Below, in pieces: positions 35,187 through 42,484 of a stretch of 64,000 bases of DNA. The DNA is from Chitinophaga silvatica (GTDB taxonomy: Bacteria; Bacteroidota; Bacteroidia; Chitinophagales; Chitinophagaceae). Position 1 is the stretch's first letter; each line of letters opens with the position of its first letter. The notes beneath the pieces were generated by a model, which was not told where the DNA came from, did not search any database, and saw nothing but the letters and a program-made list of their open reading frames with translations. The stretch lies in NCBI RefSeq assembly GCF_003419895.1, contig NZ_QPMM01000006.1, positions 124,001-188,000 on the forward strand, in the 5' to 3' direction. Made by a program: the position numbers and the translations under genes.

Positions 35187-35852
35187 CTAGAAAAACAGCC
35201 ATTTCTTAACAAGCCTGATTTTCATCGGCACATCAGTTGTTGGTCTGTTGTTTCCGTCTGTTTGTACAGCTGCTATTTTATCTATCACATCCATCCCTTT
35301 AATTACCTGCCCAAATACAGTATAGCTTTGATCCAGGTGCGGAGAACCACCTTCTGTTTTATAAATGGTTCTTTGATCTACCGGAATCTTTCTTCCCCCT
35401 AATCTGTTCTTTTCTAAATTATCCAATTCCTGATCTGTAAACACTTTTCCTTGTACTATATAAAACTGGCAACCTGAAGATGCTTTATCGGGCCTGTCTT
35501 CCCGCGCCGCCGCCAGGGCTCCTTTCCTGTGAAACAGATCTAACTGAAATTCGGCCGGTATCGTATATCCTACATCACCTTCTCCCAGCAAGGCTCCGGG
35601 CTTGGCATGTTTGGAATCCGGATCACCTCCCTGTATCATAAAGTTTTTGATTACACGATGAAATAACGTGCTATCATAAAAATGCTTTTTGCTAAGCTTA
35701 ATAAAGTTGTTACGGTGCTTAGGGGTTTGGTCATACAGTTTAATGATCATGACTCCATAAGGTGTAGTTACTTTTACTTTCCTGTTTTTGGCATGGGCAA
35801 AAGAGGCTATCAGTACCAGGCTAAAAAGAAGTAGAAATCGTTTCATGCGCAT
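35187..35852 (-). CDS. Exported cyclophilin-type peptidyl-prolyl isomerase (221 aa)
   Basis: Catalyses cis-trans isomerisation of peptidyl-prolyl bonds during folding in the periplasm. A signal peptide ends at SFAHAK (residues 1-21). The cyclophilin core includes FHRVIKNFMIQGGDP (catalytic Arg in the FHRV motif), then SGCQFYIVQG and YTVFGQVIKGMDVIDKI. A loop of about 30 residues (FTDQELDNLEKNRLGG...TIYKTEGG) is inserted before the last part, as in Bacteroidota homologues with long substrates loops. Start could also be the second Met (35846). It is 3 bp downstream of the following small gene, so both are in one operon from the promoter at 36233. Confidence 0.94.
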   Translation of the reverse strand: MRMKRFLLLFSLVLIASFAHAKNRKVKVTTPYGVMIIKLYDQTPKHRNNFIKLSKKHFYDSTLFHRVIKNFMIQGGDPDSKHAKPGALLGEGDVGYTIPAEFQLDLFHRKGALAAAREDRPDKASSGCQFYIVQGKVFTDQELDNLEKNRLGGRKIPVDQRTIYKTEGGSPHLDQSYTVFGQVIKGMDVIDKIAAVQTDGNNRPTTDVPMKIRLVKKWLFF

Positions 35853-35855
35853 ATT

Positions 35856-36194
35856 TTATACTTCGTGATCAGTAAAATAATCAATAATGTGCTCCTTGAG
35901 GAAGTGTTCCTGTTCTTCCATCCCTAATTTCGGAACCGGATGTATCTCCTTAAAATGTGGCCATCCATCCTTATCAAGACCTTCCAGCTCGAAATACCCG
36001 CTTCTGCTTAATAAAGAGCAAACGGCTATATGCATTAAGTCTTGTTTCTGTTCTTTGGTATATTTCTTTTTTGTAAGGCTATTAAGTTCGTTTAGTCCAA
36101 TGAGGAACAAGATAGCTTCCATATTTGGTGTTTTACCAAATCTTTCTGCCAGCATTTTCTCCACTTCTTTCCAACGCTGCTCAAATTCTTCCAT
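35856..36194 (-). CDS. Conserved small protein of unknown function (112 aa)
   Basis: Not recognised as a named family. It is soluble, acidic and helical (MEEFEQRWKEVEKMLAERFGKTPNMEAILFLIGLNEL), with a central FELEGLDKDGWPHFKEI segment. There is no signal peptide or membrane helix. A TACCTTTG promoter element sits 38 bp upstream and the cyclophilin gene begins 3 bp after its stop, so it is the first gene of a two-gene operon. The clean start, promoter and tight coupling support a real gene. Confidence 0.8.
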   Translation of the reverse strand: MEEFEQRWKEVEKMLAERFGKTPNMEAILFLIGLNELNSLTKKKYTKEQKQDLMHIAVCSLLSRSGYFELEGLDKDGWPHFKEIHPVPKLGMEEQEHFLKEHIIDYFTDHEV

Positions 36195-36232
36195 AGCTAA
36201 TTTTTTAATGGGTGATTGATTGCTGCTTTCGG

Positions 36233-36240
36233 CAAAGGTA
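36233..36240 (-). promoter_or_regulatory. Putative -7 element (TACCTTTG) for the 112-aa/cyclophilin operon
   Basis: On the minus strand TACCTTTG is an exact TAnnTTTG match, 38 bp before the first ATG. Confidence 0.6.
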
Positions 36241-36424
36241 CATTATAGGAAATTATTGCATAAATATGCCTTCTTTATTAATTTCGGTTGGCCCCCAAAA
36301 AAGGATTTAAAGATAAATCGGCCACTGTGGCAAGTTTAACAGCATTTTAACGGCTCCTTCACATAGTAATAAGTTTTAATTGACAAGAGAATGTTTATTT
36401 TAGCAAACCTGAAAAATTAATAGC

Positions 36425-37426
36425 ATGGAAAATACATCTACCGACATCCGTCAATTAAATGAGAAGATCCACCAGGCAAGTGCATTTGTGGACTTACTCA
36501 ATATGGAGTTAGGTAAAGTAATCGTTGGCCAACGTTATATGGTGGAAAGATTGCTTATCGGCTTACTGGCCCAGGGTCACGTACTTCTGGAAGGGGTGCC
36601 CGGTCTGGCAAAAACCTTATCTATCAAATCTCTGTCATCAGCTATCAACGCTAAATTTAGCCGGATTCAGTTTACCCCGGACCTCTTACCGGCCGACGTT
36701 ATCGGTACAATGATCTACAATCAGCAAAAAAATGAGTTTGTAGTAAGAAGAGGACCAATTTTCGCCAACTTTATCCTGGCAGATGAGATCAACCGTGCCC
36801 CTGCTAAAGTTCAGAGTGCCTTGCTCGAAGCCATGCAAGAACGCCAGATTACCATCGGTGATACTACTTTCAAATTAGATGAACCGTTCCTGGTACTCGC
36901 TACTCAAAACCCTATCGAGCAAGAAGGTACTTATACCCTTCCTGAAGCGCAGGTAGATCGTTTCATGCTTAAAGTAGTAATCGGCTACCCTACGAAGGAA
37001 GAGGAAAAATTAATCATACGTCAAAATCTTAATCCAGATACCAATTCAAGCATTCGCCCGGTTATTCAGCCTTCCGATATCCTGGAAGCCAGAAAACTGG
37101 TTCGTGAGGTGTATATGGACGAAAAGATCGAGAAATATATCCTGGATATAGTATTCGCTACCCGTCATCCGGAAGATTATAAGCTCAATAAACTGAAACC
37201 GCTGATCTCCTACGGTGGATCTCCAAGAGCCAGCATTAACCTGGCATGGGCGGCTAAAGCTTATGCGTTTATGAAACGCAGAGGTTATGTAATCCCTGAA
37301 GACGTTCGCAATATCTGCTTTGATGTAATGCGCCACCGTGTTGGTCTTACCTATGAAGCTGAAGCTGAAAATGTAACCAGCGAAAATATCCTGAGCGAAA
37401 TCCTGAACGCTGTTGAAGTGCCTTAA
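36425..37426 (+). CDS. MoxR-family AAA+ ATPase (333 aa)
   Basis: AAA+ chaperone thought to help load metal or assemble complexes with von Willebrand factor A (VWA) partners. Walker A is GVPGLAKT (residues 57-64), Walker B is FILADEINRAP (Asp120, Glu121), sensor 1 is ATQNPIEQEGTYTLPEAQVDRF, and the lid has SPRASINLAWAAKAYAF. This matches MoxR/RavA group proteins closely. It opens a unit with DUF58 and BatA-type VWA genes, as in Bat (Bacteroides aerotolerance) operons. No exact TAnnTTTG element was found upstream. Confidence 0.97.
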   Translation: MENTSTDIRQLNEKIHQASAFVDLLNMELGKVIVGQRYMVERLLIGLLAQGHVLLEGVPGLAKTLSIKSLSSAINAKFSRIQFTPDLLPADVIGTMIYNQQKNEFVVRRGPIFANFILADEINRAPAKVQSALLEAMQERQITIGDTTFKLDEPFLVLATQNPIEQEGTYTLPEAQVDRFMLKVVIGYPTKEEEKLIIRQNLNPDTNSSIRPVIQPSDILEARKLVREVYMDEKIEKYILDIVFATRHPEDYKLNKLKPLISYGGSPRASINLAWAAKAYAFMKRRGYVIPEDVRNICFDVMRHRVGLTYEAEAENVTSENILSEILNAVEVP

Positions 37427-37473
37427 GCAATCTTCTCAGCAAACAATATTGATCACGCTTAATTTTTTTCCTG

Positions 37474-38340
37474 GTGGATACAGCTGATATATTAAAAAAG
37501 GTAAGACAAATTGAAATCAAGACTAAAGGTCTTACCAATCACATTTTTGCAGGCGAATATCACAGCGCTTTCAAAGGTCGTGGTATGTCGTTCAGCGAAG
37601 TTAGGGATTATCATTTCGGAGATGACGTAAGGTCTATCGATTGGAATGTAACGGCTCGTTTTAATCATCCTTTCGTTAAGGTTTTTGAAGAGGAAAGAGA
37701 ACTTACTGTAATGTTACTGGTGGACGTAAGCGAAAGCTCGGCCTTCGGTACCAAAAAACAGGATAAGAGAAACCTTATTACAGAGTTATGTGCTGTATTG
37801 GCATTTTCTGCCATCAATAACAATGATAAAGTGGGAGTGATTTTCTTCAGTGATGGAATGGAAAAATATATTCCTCCTAAAAAAGGAAAATCACATATTC
37901 TTTTCATAATTAGAGAATTACTTTCATTCACTCCTAAACGAAAAGGAACCAATATAAAAGAGACGCTCCGCTTCTTTAACAATGCTACCAAAAAACGTAG
38001 TATCGTATTTGTGCTCAGCGATTTCTTATCAGGGAATTATCAGGATGCTTTAAATATTGCAGCTAAAAGACATGATGTAGTTGGAATACAGGTATATGAT
38101 CAGCGAGATAGAGAACTTCCTGATGTTGGCATGATTCAGGTTGCCGACGCAGAAACAGGTGCTACTCAATGGATCGATACCTCCGATAAAGCAATCAGAC
38201 ATCATTACGAGCATCAGTTTCTTCAACACTCTCATTATTGTAAAAATGCATTTCTGAAAAGTGGGGCTGAACTTATGAGCATTCGTACAGATGAAGATTA
38301 TGTTAAAGCATTACAGACATTTTTCCTGAATAGAGCATAA
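37474..38340 (+). CDS. DUF58 protein with VWA-like fold (288 aa)
   Basis: Cytoplasmic partner of MoxR ATPases. DUF58 opens with the pattern GEYHSAFKGRGMSFSEVRDYHFGDDVRSIDWNVTAR, followed by the VWA-like metal site LVDVSESSAFG (Asp-x-Ser-x-Ser). The gene begins with GTG (37474), 47 bp after moxR; an in-frame ATG start is not available without losing part of the conserved N terminus. The next gene starts 15 bp after its stop. Its biochemical role is unknown but the MoxR-DUF58-VWA linkage is widely conserved. Confidence 0.93.
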   Translation: MDTADILKKVRQIEIKTKGLTNHIFAGEYHSAFKGRGMSFSEVRDYHFGDDVRSIDWNVTARFNHPFVKVFEEERELTVMLLVDVSESSAFGTKKQDKRNLITELCAVLAFSAINNNDKVGVIFFSDGMEKYIPPKKGKSHILFIIRELLSFTPKRKGTNIKETLRFFNNATKKRSIVFVLSDFLSGNYQDALNIAAKRHDVVGIQVYDQRDRELPDVGMIQVADAETGATQWIDTSDKAIRHHYEHQFLQHSHYCKNAFLKSGAELMSIRTDEDYVKALQTFFLNRA

Positions 38341-38355
38341 AAGGAGAGAAGATCA

Positions 38356-39330
38356 ATGTATAATCAAGTTACCAAACGTATATTTTTATTTTGCCTGCTC
38401 GGTTTGCTGCTGCCATTTCACTTAATGGCCCAGCAAATTTCGGTAATGGCCCAAACAGATACGAATAGTATTCGGATTGGTGAACAGGTAAAATTACAAC
38501 TGACTGCTATTTTAACGCCGGCTCAATTCAATGATGCTAATTTTAAAGTAGCTTTCCCTGTATTGCCCGACTCTATAGAACATTTTGAAGTCGTTACCCG
38601 CTCGCCTCTCGACACCGTTCAGGATGGAGGCCGCCACTTGCTGCATCAAACGTTTACTATTACAAGTTTCGACTCCGGCCACTGGCAATTTCCTCCTCTT
38701 CGTTTTGATGTTATCAATGGAGCAGCCGGTGATTCTGCATTTACTCAACCTATCGGGATTGATGTAAACACTGTTGCGGTAGATACTACAAAAGCTTTTA
38801 AGCCGATTAAGGCGGTTGAAGCAGTGCCATGGAATATCATGGATTATTGGATGTATATCGCAATAGGAGCAGGTATTGTACTGCTGGGATTAGGAATCTG
38901 GTTGTATTTCAGCAAACGTAAGAAGCCAATGCCTGAAGAAAAAGTACCTACTATTTCTCCTTATGAAGTAGCCGTACATAATCTGAAAGCATTGAAAGAC
39001 GAAAAAGTTTGGCAGCAAGGCGATATCAAACAATACTATACCCGCTTAACTGATATTCTTCGAACTTATTTTGAACATGAATTTGGTATTGCGGCCCTGG
39101 AGCAGACCAGTGAAGAACTCCTGGCCAATATCAAGCCTGTTACAAAATTGAACCAGCAACGCGATAAACTTCGCAGCTTATTAGCCATTGCAGATCTGGC
39201 AAAATTTGCCAAACTGGAACCAACGGCCGATGAACATGAAGCGTGTATGCTTAAGGCTGAAGAAATATTGGAATGGACCCGGCCAAAAGAAGAACCGGCC
39301 GAACAAAGTCCTAAAAGCGAAAATCCTTAA
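38356..39330 (+). CDS. Bat-operon membrane protein, BatD-like N region and DUF4381-like tail (324 aa)
   Basis: A signal peptide (MYNQVTKRIFLFCLLGLLLPFHLMAQ) leads into an exported beta-rich region (about 27-160). A single transmembrane helix (about 168-188, WMYIAIGAGIVLLGLGIWLYF) is followed by a cytoplasmic helical tail (about 200-324) with YYTRLTDILRTYFEHEFGIAALEQTSEELL, typical of DUF4381-like proteins of Bat operons. It likely bridges the periplasm with cytoplasmic MoxR and VWA partners. Preceded by an SD-like AAGGAGAG, unusual for this window. The batA gene begins 10 bp downstream. Confidence 0.82.
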   Translation: MYNQVTKRIFLFCLLGLLLPFHLMAQQISVMAQTDTNSIRIGEQVKLQLTAILTPAQFNDANFKVAFPVLPDSIEHFEVVTRSPLDTVQDGGRHLLHQTFTITSFDSGHWQFPPLRFDVINGAAGDSAFTQPIGIDVNTVAVDTTKAFKPIKAVEAVPWNIMDYWMYIAIGAGIVLLGLGIWLYFSKRKKPMPEEKVPTISPYEVAVHNLKALKDEKVWQQGDIKQYYTRLTDILRTYFEHEFGIAALEQTSEELLANIKPVTKLNQQRDKLRSLLAIADLAKFAKLEPTADEHEACMLKAEEILEWTRPKEEPAEQSPKSENP

Positions 39331-39340
39331 TTAAGAAAGA

Positions 39341-40351
39341 ATGGAGCTGCTAACGTGGAAAAATATTGAATTTGCTTATCCGGCTTTCTTATGGCTGCTA
39401 TTACTGGTGCCAATACTAGCCTATTGGTACTACGCTAAAAGAAAGAAGAAGCAAGCTGTAATGATGGTATCTTCTGTTGAAGGTCTCAAAGGCTTGCCTG
39501 TTTCCTGGAAGGTGCGTTTCAGACCCTTACTACTGATATTGCGATTATTGGCGATTATAGCACTTATAGTGGCTCTGGCTCGCCCACAGACCTCTAATAC
39601 TTCAGAAAGTATCGATAGTGAAGGTATCGACATTGTACTGGCTTTAGATATATCCGGAAGTATGCTGGCAGAAGATCTGCAGCCAAACAGAATGGAAGCT
39701 GCAAAAAGAGTGGCTGCCGAATTTGTGGATAAACGTATCAGCGACCGTATCGGCTTAGTTGTATTTTCCGGCGAAAGTTTTACCCAATGCCCTATCACCA
39801 CCGATCATGCTGTGTTGAAAAACCAGATCATGCAGGTGAAAAGCGGTATGCTACAAGATGGTACAGCTATCGGGATGGGCCTTGCCACCTCGGTCGACAG
39901 GCTGCGTAATAGTCATGCCAAGAGCAAAGTAATCATTCTGCTTACTGATGGTGTAAACAACACCGGACTTATAGATCCGCTTACTGCATTGGAAATAGCA
40001 AAAGCTTTTAAAATAAGGGTTTATACTATAGGTGTTGGAACAATTGGTAAAGCACCATTCCCAATGCCTATGTCTGACGGCAGTGTGCAAACTGTTATGC
40101 AGGATGTACAGATAGATGAGCCTCTCATGAAAAAGATTTCCAAAGAAACCGGAGGTAAGTACTTCAGAGCTACCAATACCAACGATCTTAAGAGTATTTA
40201 TAATGAGATCGATCAGTTAGAAAAAACCAAAGTAGAGATTACTTCCTACAAGAAATTTGCTGAGCATTTCTTCCCGCTGGCAATGATTGCATTGGGTTGT
40301 ATTCTGCTGGAAGTAGTACTTCGGTATAGCTTATTCAGAAGCTTGCCGTAG
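39341..40351 (+). CDS. batA: BatA-like VWA domain membrane protein (336 aa)
   Basis: Membrane-anchored VWA protein of aerotolerance (Bat) operons, probably a metal-dependent protein-interaction scaffold. An N-terminal helix (12-30) and a second one (61-80) flank the membrane; the VWA domain (about 96-290) carries the MIDAS motif DISGS (Asp103, Ser105, Ser107) with TDGVNNTG completing the site. A C-terminal helix (about 311-330) re-enters the membrane. In many Bacteroidota batA is followed by batB and further genes; here the operon stops and a long inverted repeat starts 6 bp after the stop, then rsgA. Confidence 0.92.
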   Translation: MELLTWKNIEFAYPAFLWLLLLVPILAYWYYAKRKKKQAVMMVSSVEGLKGLPVSWKVRFRPLLLILRLLAIIALIVALARPQTSNTSESIDSEGIDIVLALDISGSMLAEDLQPNRMEAAKRVAAEFVDKRISDRIGLVVFSGESFTQCPITTDHAVLKNQIMQVKSGMLQDGTAIGMGLATSVDRLRNSHAKSKVIILLTDGVNNTGLIDPLTALEIAKAFKIRVYTIGVGTIGKAPFPMPMSDGSVQTVMQDVQIDEPLMKKISKETGGKYFRATNTNDLKSIYNEIDQLEKTKVEITSYKKFAEHFFPLAMIALGCILLEVVLRYSLFRSLP

Positions 40352-40357
40352 TATACT

Positions 40358-40522
40358 GTTTCTCGCAATGGCGCAGAGATTAATATTAAGGCGCAAAGGA
40401 TTTTTTTAAGATAAAAAGTATTAAAGCGAGTATTATTCAGGAATTTCATATGATTTTCCTTAATAATGCTCGCTTTAATCTTTATGCTACTTAATATTAA
40501 TCTCTGCGCCTCTGTGTGAAAC
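40358..40522. repeat. Long inverted-repeat element B (CGCAAAG/ATTAATATTAAG family)
   Basis: About 165 bp folding on itself in two nested inverted repeats. Outer arms 40371-40390 and 40490-40509 match 20 of 20 (ATTAATATTAAG flanked by GCGCAGAG). Inner arms 40421-40443 and 40456-40478 match 21 of 23 around a 12-nt loop (counts by eye). The edges read GTTTCTCGCA and TGTGTGAAAC. It carries no gene and lies between batA and rsgA. Elements with the same core occur at 43658-43766 and, less clearly, at 32545-32621. Confidence 0.85.
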
Positions 40523-40549
40523 AGCGAGCAACGCGAGCTATATATTTCT

Positions 40550-40557
40550 TACCTTTG
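40550..40557 (+). promoter_or_regulatory. Putative -7 element (TACCTTTG) for rsgA
   Basis: TACCTTTG is an exact TAnnTTTG match that ends 24 bp before the TTG start of rsgA and just after the repeat element. Confidence 0.6.
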
Positions 40558-40581
40558 GGTTTCCAAGTAAAATAAGGATTC

Positions 40582-41517
40582 TTGCAAGCAACAGTTTATA
40601 AATCTACGGGCAGCTGGTACACAGTTAAAACAGCTGATGGAGAAACCTTTCAGGCACGTATGAAAGGAATCTTTAAGAAGAATGATGATATTACCTCTAC
40701 CAATCCGATCGCGGTTGGTGACCACGTAACTATTGAGGCTGATGATAGCGATGCCAATGCAAAGAATGCTATGATCACGGATATTCTTCCCCGCACAAAC
40801 TATATTGTAAGAAGCTCACCTCATGGCAAAAACAAAAAGCATATTGTAGCTGCCAATCTCGACCAGGCTGTATTAGTATGCACAGTTAAGGAACCTCGTA
40901 CTTCCCAGGGATTTATAGATCGTTTTTTGGTAACTGCTGCAGCTTATCATATCCCTGTTATCCTGGTATTCAATAAAATGGATATTTATAAGGAAAAGGA
41001 ATTAGAGAAATTTGAGGCCATAGAAGAATTATATACCAACATAGGTTATCAGGTATTGCTGGTATCTGCCAAAACAAAGGAAGGAATTCCGGAACTCGAG
41101 GCTTTACTTAAAGATAAAACCACACTGATGTCCGGGCATTCAGGCGTTGGTAAATCCAGTCTTATTAACGATTTGATGCCGGGTTTGGATATTAAAACCA
41201 AAGAGGTTAGTGGATGGAGTGGTAAAGGTTTACATACTACTACCTTCGCAGAAATGCACGATTTGCCTTTTGGTGGTAGTTTAATTGATACTCCGGGAGT
41301 AAGAGAATTTGGAATTGTGGATATCCCCAAAACTGAGCTATCCCACTATTTTCTTGAAATGCAACCATTTATTTCACAGTGCCAGTTCAATAACTGTCTG
41401 CATTTAAATGAGCCTGGATGTGCTGTAAAAGCAGCCGTGGAAGAAGGGATTATAGATGTTGACAGATATGTCAGCTATGCCACAATACTGGATTCTATTC
41501 AGGAAGAAACCTACTGA
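40582..41517 (+). CDS. rsgA: Ribosome small-subunit-dependent GTPase A
   Basis: Circularly permuted GTPase that checks late 30S ribosome assembly and releases RbfA. An OB-fold (about 1-75) precedes the GTPase motifs in permuted order: NKMD (131-134, G4), GHSGVGKS (185-192, G1), and DTPG (236-239, G3). The C-terminal zinc knuckle is Cys267-x4-Cys272-x-His274-x5-Cys280. It starts with TTG (MQATVYKSTG) at 40582, 24 bp after a promoter element; no ATG fits. All key residues are intact. Confidence 0.96.
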   Translation: MQATVYKSTGSWYTVKTADGETFQARMKGIFKKNDDITSTNPIAVGDHVTIEADDSDANAKNAMITDILPRTNYIVRSSPHGKNKKHIVAANLDQAVLVCTVKEPRTSQGFIDRFLVTAAAYHIPVILVFNKMDIYKEKELEKFEAIEELYTNIGYQVLLVSAKTKEGIPELEALLKDKTTLMSGHSGVGKSSLINDLMPGLDIKTKEVSGWSGKGLHTTTFAEMHDLPFGGSLIDTPGVREFGIVDIPKTELSHYFLEMQPFISQCQFNNCLHLNEPGCAVKAAVEEGIIDVDRYVSYATILDSIQEETY

Positions 41518-41655
41518 TTAACGCTTCGGTTTTCCCAATTCATCAAGCACTTTTTCTGCACCCCAGTTCCGGCGAGGCTGTGGACATCCTTTCTTTTGGG
41601 TATGGCAGGCTGTAAAACCAATCAGGATTATCAGAATAACAACAACTTTTCGCAT
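41518..41655 (-). CDS. Mini-lipoprotein 1 (45 aa), paralogue of the next gene
   Basis: A very short gene: MRKVVVILIILIGFTAC is a complete lipoprotein signal with Cys17 as the acylated residue. The mature part is only 29 residues, contains HTQKKGCPQPRRNWG and is basic. The CxxQKxGCP motif is shared with the gene 11 bp upstream (41667-41819). The stop codon lies immediately after the rsgA stop on the other strand. It is probably expressed in one unit with the carbonic-anhydrase-like gene. Family and function are unknown; similar tiny lipoproteins exist in many Bacteroidota (from memory). Confidence 0.72.
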   Translation of the reverse strand: MRKVVVILIILIGFTACHTQKKGCPQPRRNWGAEKVLDELGKPKR

Positions 41656-41666
41656 AAACAGGGATT

Positions 41667-41819
41667 TTAAAACAGACGGCTCATTTGTTTGCCTGCTTTA
41701 CGATTTTGTTGCTTAATATCCTTAGTGTAGTAGTTAGAAGCAGGACATCCTGTTTTTTGCGAGGCGCAAGACGGAAATAGGATGCTGCTTGCTAAAAGCA
41801 GATAAATAACTCTCTTCAT
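41667..41819 (-). CDS. Mini-lipoprotein 2 (50 aa) with CxxQKxGCP motif
   Basis: MKRVIYLLLASSILFPSC is a lipoprotein signal with acylated Cys18. The mature peptide of 33 residues begins CASQKTGCPASNYYTKD and ends in a basic tail (QQNRKAGKQMSRLF). Motif and size match the adjacent 45-aa gene, so the two arose by duplication or form a paired family. It lies 48 bp downstream of the gamma-carbonic-anhydrase-like gene and is probably transcribed with it. The second cysteine (GCP) is conserved between the twins and could form a disulfide or metal site. Confidence 0.74.
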   Translation of the reverse strand: MKRVIYLLLASSILFPSCASQKTGCPASNYYTKDIKQQNRKAGKQMSRLF

Positions 41820-41867
41820 AGGTAGATAGGTATTTATCTGCAATATAGCTATTTTTTGTAATAAGTT

Positions 41868-42395
41868 CTATTTCGTAGCTGCTTCCTCATACCAGGAAGC
41901 ATACATCAGATAATTTTTAGAGATACGGTTTATTTCCCCATTGATCAGGGCCATATCTATATCTTTTACTTTTTTGGCCGGAACACCAGCGTAAATAGTG
42001 CCGGCTTCCACATGGGTTCCACTTAGTACAACAGCACCGGCGGCAATGATACTGTTACTGTCTATCCTTGCATTGTCCATTACAATGGCGCCCATGCCAA
42101 TTAAAACATTGTCATCTACTGTACAGCCGTGTAAAATAGCATTATGGCCTATAGATACATTATTACCAACAATGGTTTTGGATTTCTGATAGGTACAATG
42201 GATTACTGCACCATCCTGAACATTTACATTATCACCTAATTTGATGCTATTAACATCGCCACGTACTACTGCATTAAACCAGATAGTACATCCTTTGCCT
42301 ACAACTACATCGCCAACAACAGTTGCATTAGGCGCTACAAAGCAGCCTTCAGGAATCTCAGGAGTCTTACCATTAAGAGGAATAATATATGCCAT
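41868..42395 (-). CDS. Gamma-carbonic-anhydrase-like hexapeptide-repeat protein (175 aa)
   Basis: Left-handed beta-helix trimer of the YrdA/PaaY/CaiE type. Hexapeptide repeats run from about residue 20 to 140 (for example NATVVGDVVVGKGCTIWF and VLIGMGAIV). The three metal-binding histidines of gamma carbonic anhydrases are in place: His66 (VIHCTY), His84 (SIGH) and His89 (ILHG). Zinc binding is therefore likely, though carbonic anhydrase activity is not guaranteed in this branch. A TATATTTG promoter element lies 25 bp upstream. The two mini-lipoprotein genes follow. Confidence 0.93.
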   Translation of the reverse strand: MAYIIPLNGKTPEIPEGCFVAPNATVVGDVVVGKGCTIWFNAVVRGDVNSIKLGDNVNVQDGAVIHCTYQKSKTIVGNNVSIGHNAILHGCTVDDNVLIGMGAIVMDNARIDSNSIIAAGAVVLSGTHVEAGTIYAGVPAKKVKDIDMALINGEINRISKNYLMYASWYEEAATK

Positions 42396-42420
42396 AATAG
42401 ATAGTTTAAATGGTTCTTCA

Positions 42421-42428
42421 CAAATATA
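42421..42428 (-). promoter_or_regulatory. Putative -7 element (TATATTTG) for the carbonic-anhydrase-like gene
   Basis: On the minus strand TATATTTG matches TAnnTTTG, 25 bp before the ATG at 42395. Confidence 0.5.
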
Positions 42429-42454
42429 ACAATTACTAATTAGCAGTTGTTTTC

Positions 42455-42462
42455 TAACTTCG
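42455..42462 (+). promoter_or_regulatory. Putative -7 element (TAACTTCG) for the aminotransferase
   Basis: TAACTTCG is a one-base variant of TAnnTTTG, 22 bp before the ATG at 42485 and divergent to the carbonic-anhydrase-like promoter. Confidence 0.4.
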
Positions 42463-42484
42463 CAGCTAATAGTTTAAATGCGAT

